From Heterohyrax brucei (lineage: Eukaryota; Chordata; Mammalia; Hyracoidea; Procaviidae), in contig CM053142.1 of assembly GCA_028571685.1 (NCBI GenBank), positions 125,852,796 through 125,916,795 of the forward strand: a stretch of DNA of 64,000 nucleotides. Reading direction: 5' to 3'. Below, in pieces: positions 63,898-64,000 of the stretch. The notes under the pieces were generated by a model. The model made no database searches and had not been told where the DNA came from. It saw only the letters and a program-made list of their open reading frames with translations. The stretch's first letter is position 1. The number at the start of each line of letters is the position of its first letter. The translations under genes were made by a program, and so were the position numbers.

Positions 63898-64000
63898 AAA
63901 GCTATAAAAGCTATTATTTCAGCCCCAGAAGAGGACTGTTAAACAATGTAAAGTGTTTCTTTGGCTAGGAGCAGTGTGTTCTGTCTTTGGAACAATCTCA

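Noticed and set aside
1-64000. CRISPR array, operon, phage or bacterial system
   Set aside because: No regularly spaced repeats, no compact gene arrangement; all evidence points to mammalian nuclear DNA.

Overview
This is vertebrate, mammalian DNA. It is AT-rich, has no operon-like gene packing, and is full of interspersed repeats. The repeat types point to Afrotheria, most likely an elephant or a close paenungulate. There are about thirty copies of a tRNA-derived SINE of the AfroSINE type, several pieces of an RTE LINE whose 3' end resembles the SINE tails, and L1 3' UTRs of a kind I associate with the elephant genome. These family names come from memory and sequence patterns, not from a database search. 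I recognise no intact host protein-coding gene, exon, functional RNA gene or CpG island.

Layout. 1-3.4 kb: two old L2 LINEs in opposite orientation, a MIR, AfroSINEs and a 39-bp triplicated tandem repeat. 3.7-6.1 kb: mostly unassigned sequence. 6.1-13.3 kb: one nearly full-length, inactive L1 on the minus strand, with 3' UTR, ORF2 (endonuclease, RT, C-terminus), ORF1 and a 5' UTR containing a tandem duplication of about 240 bp. 13.4-18.7 kb: the 3' end of an RTE, another L1 3' UTR, AfroSINEs, two mariner relics end to end, and an RTE interrupted by a SINE with a perfect 15-bp target-site duplication. 20-22.6 kb: a possible retroviral zinc-knuckle relic, a 37-bp tandem duplication, RTE pieces, MIR and L2. 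23-29 kb: AfroSINEs, one with an inverted SINE inside it, an RTE and a long L1 3' UTR. 30-37 kb: MIRs, then an old L1 into which a mariner inserted, which was itself hit by an LTR, plus a second LTR and a SINE, then an L2.

37.9-40.6 kb: an RTE LINE on the plus strand (endonuclease and RT relics), rearranged by a displaced 250-bp duplication, SINEs and an L1 fragment. 41.3-52.7 kb: a tRNA-Gly-headed SINE, an L1 3' UTR insertion with a perfect 15-bp duplication, MIRs, an RTE, an L2 hit by three SINE insertions, and two old L1s carrying nested L1, SINE and LTR insertions. 54-64 kb: AfroSINEs, a MaLR-like LTR, a MER5A-like hAT element, L2, another solo LTR with an exact 5-bp duplication, MIRs, an old L1, and a long repeat-poor stretch (61.1-63.4 kb), followed by a second tRNA-Gly-headed SINE and an AfroSINE with a perfect 12-bp duplication.

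No genes here work together. The biology is retrotransposition: RTE is the likely source of the machinery for both SINE types, which share its 3' tail. Every L1 I can orient with confidence is on the minus strand. Because sense-oriented L1s are depleted from introns, this suggests the window may lie inside a large intron of a plus-strand gene; that is an inference.
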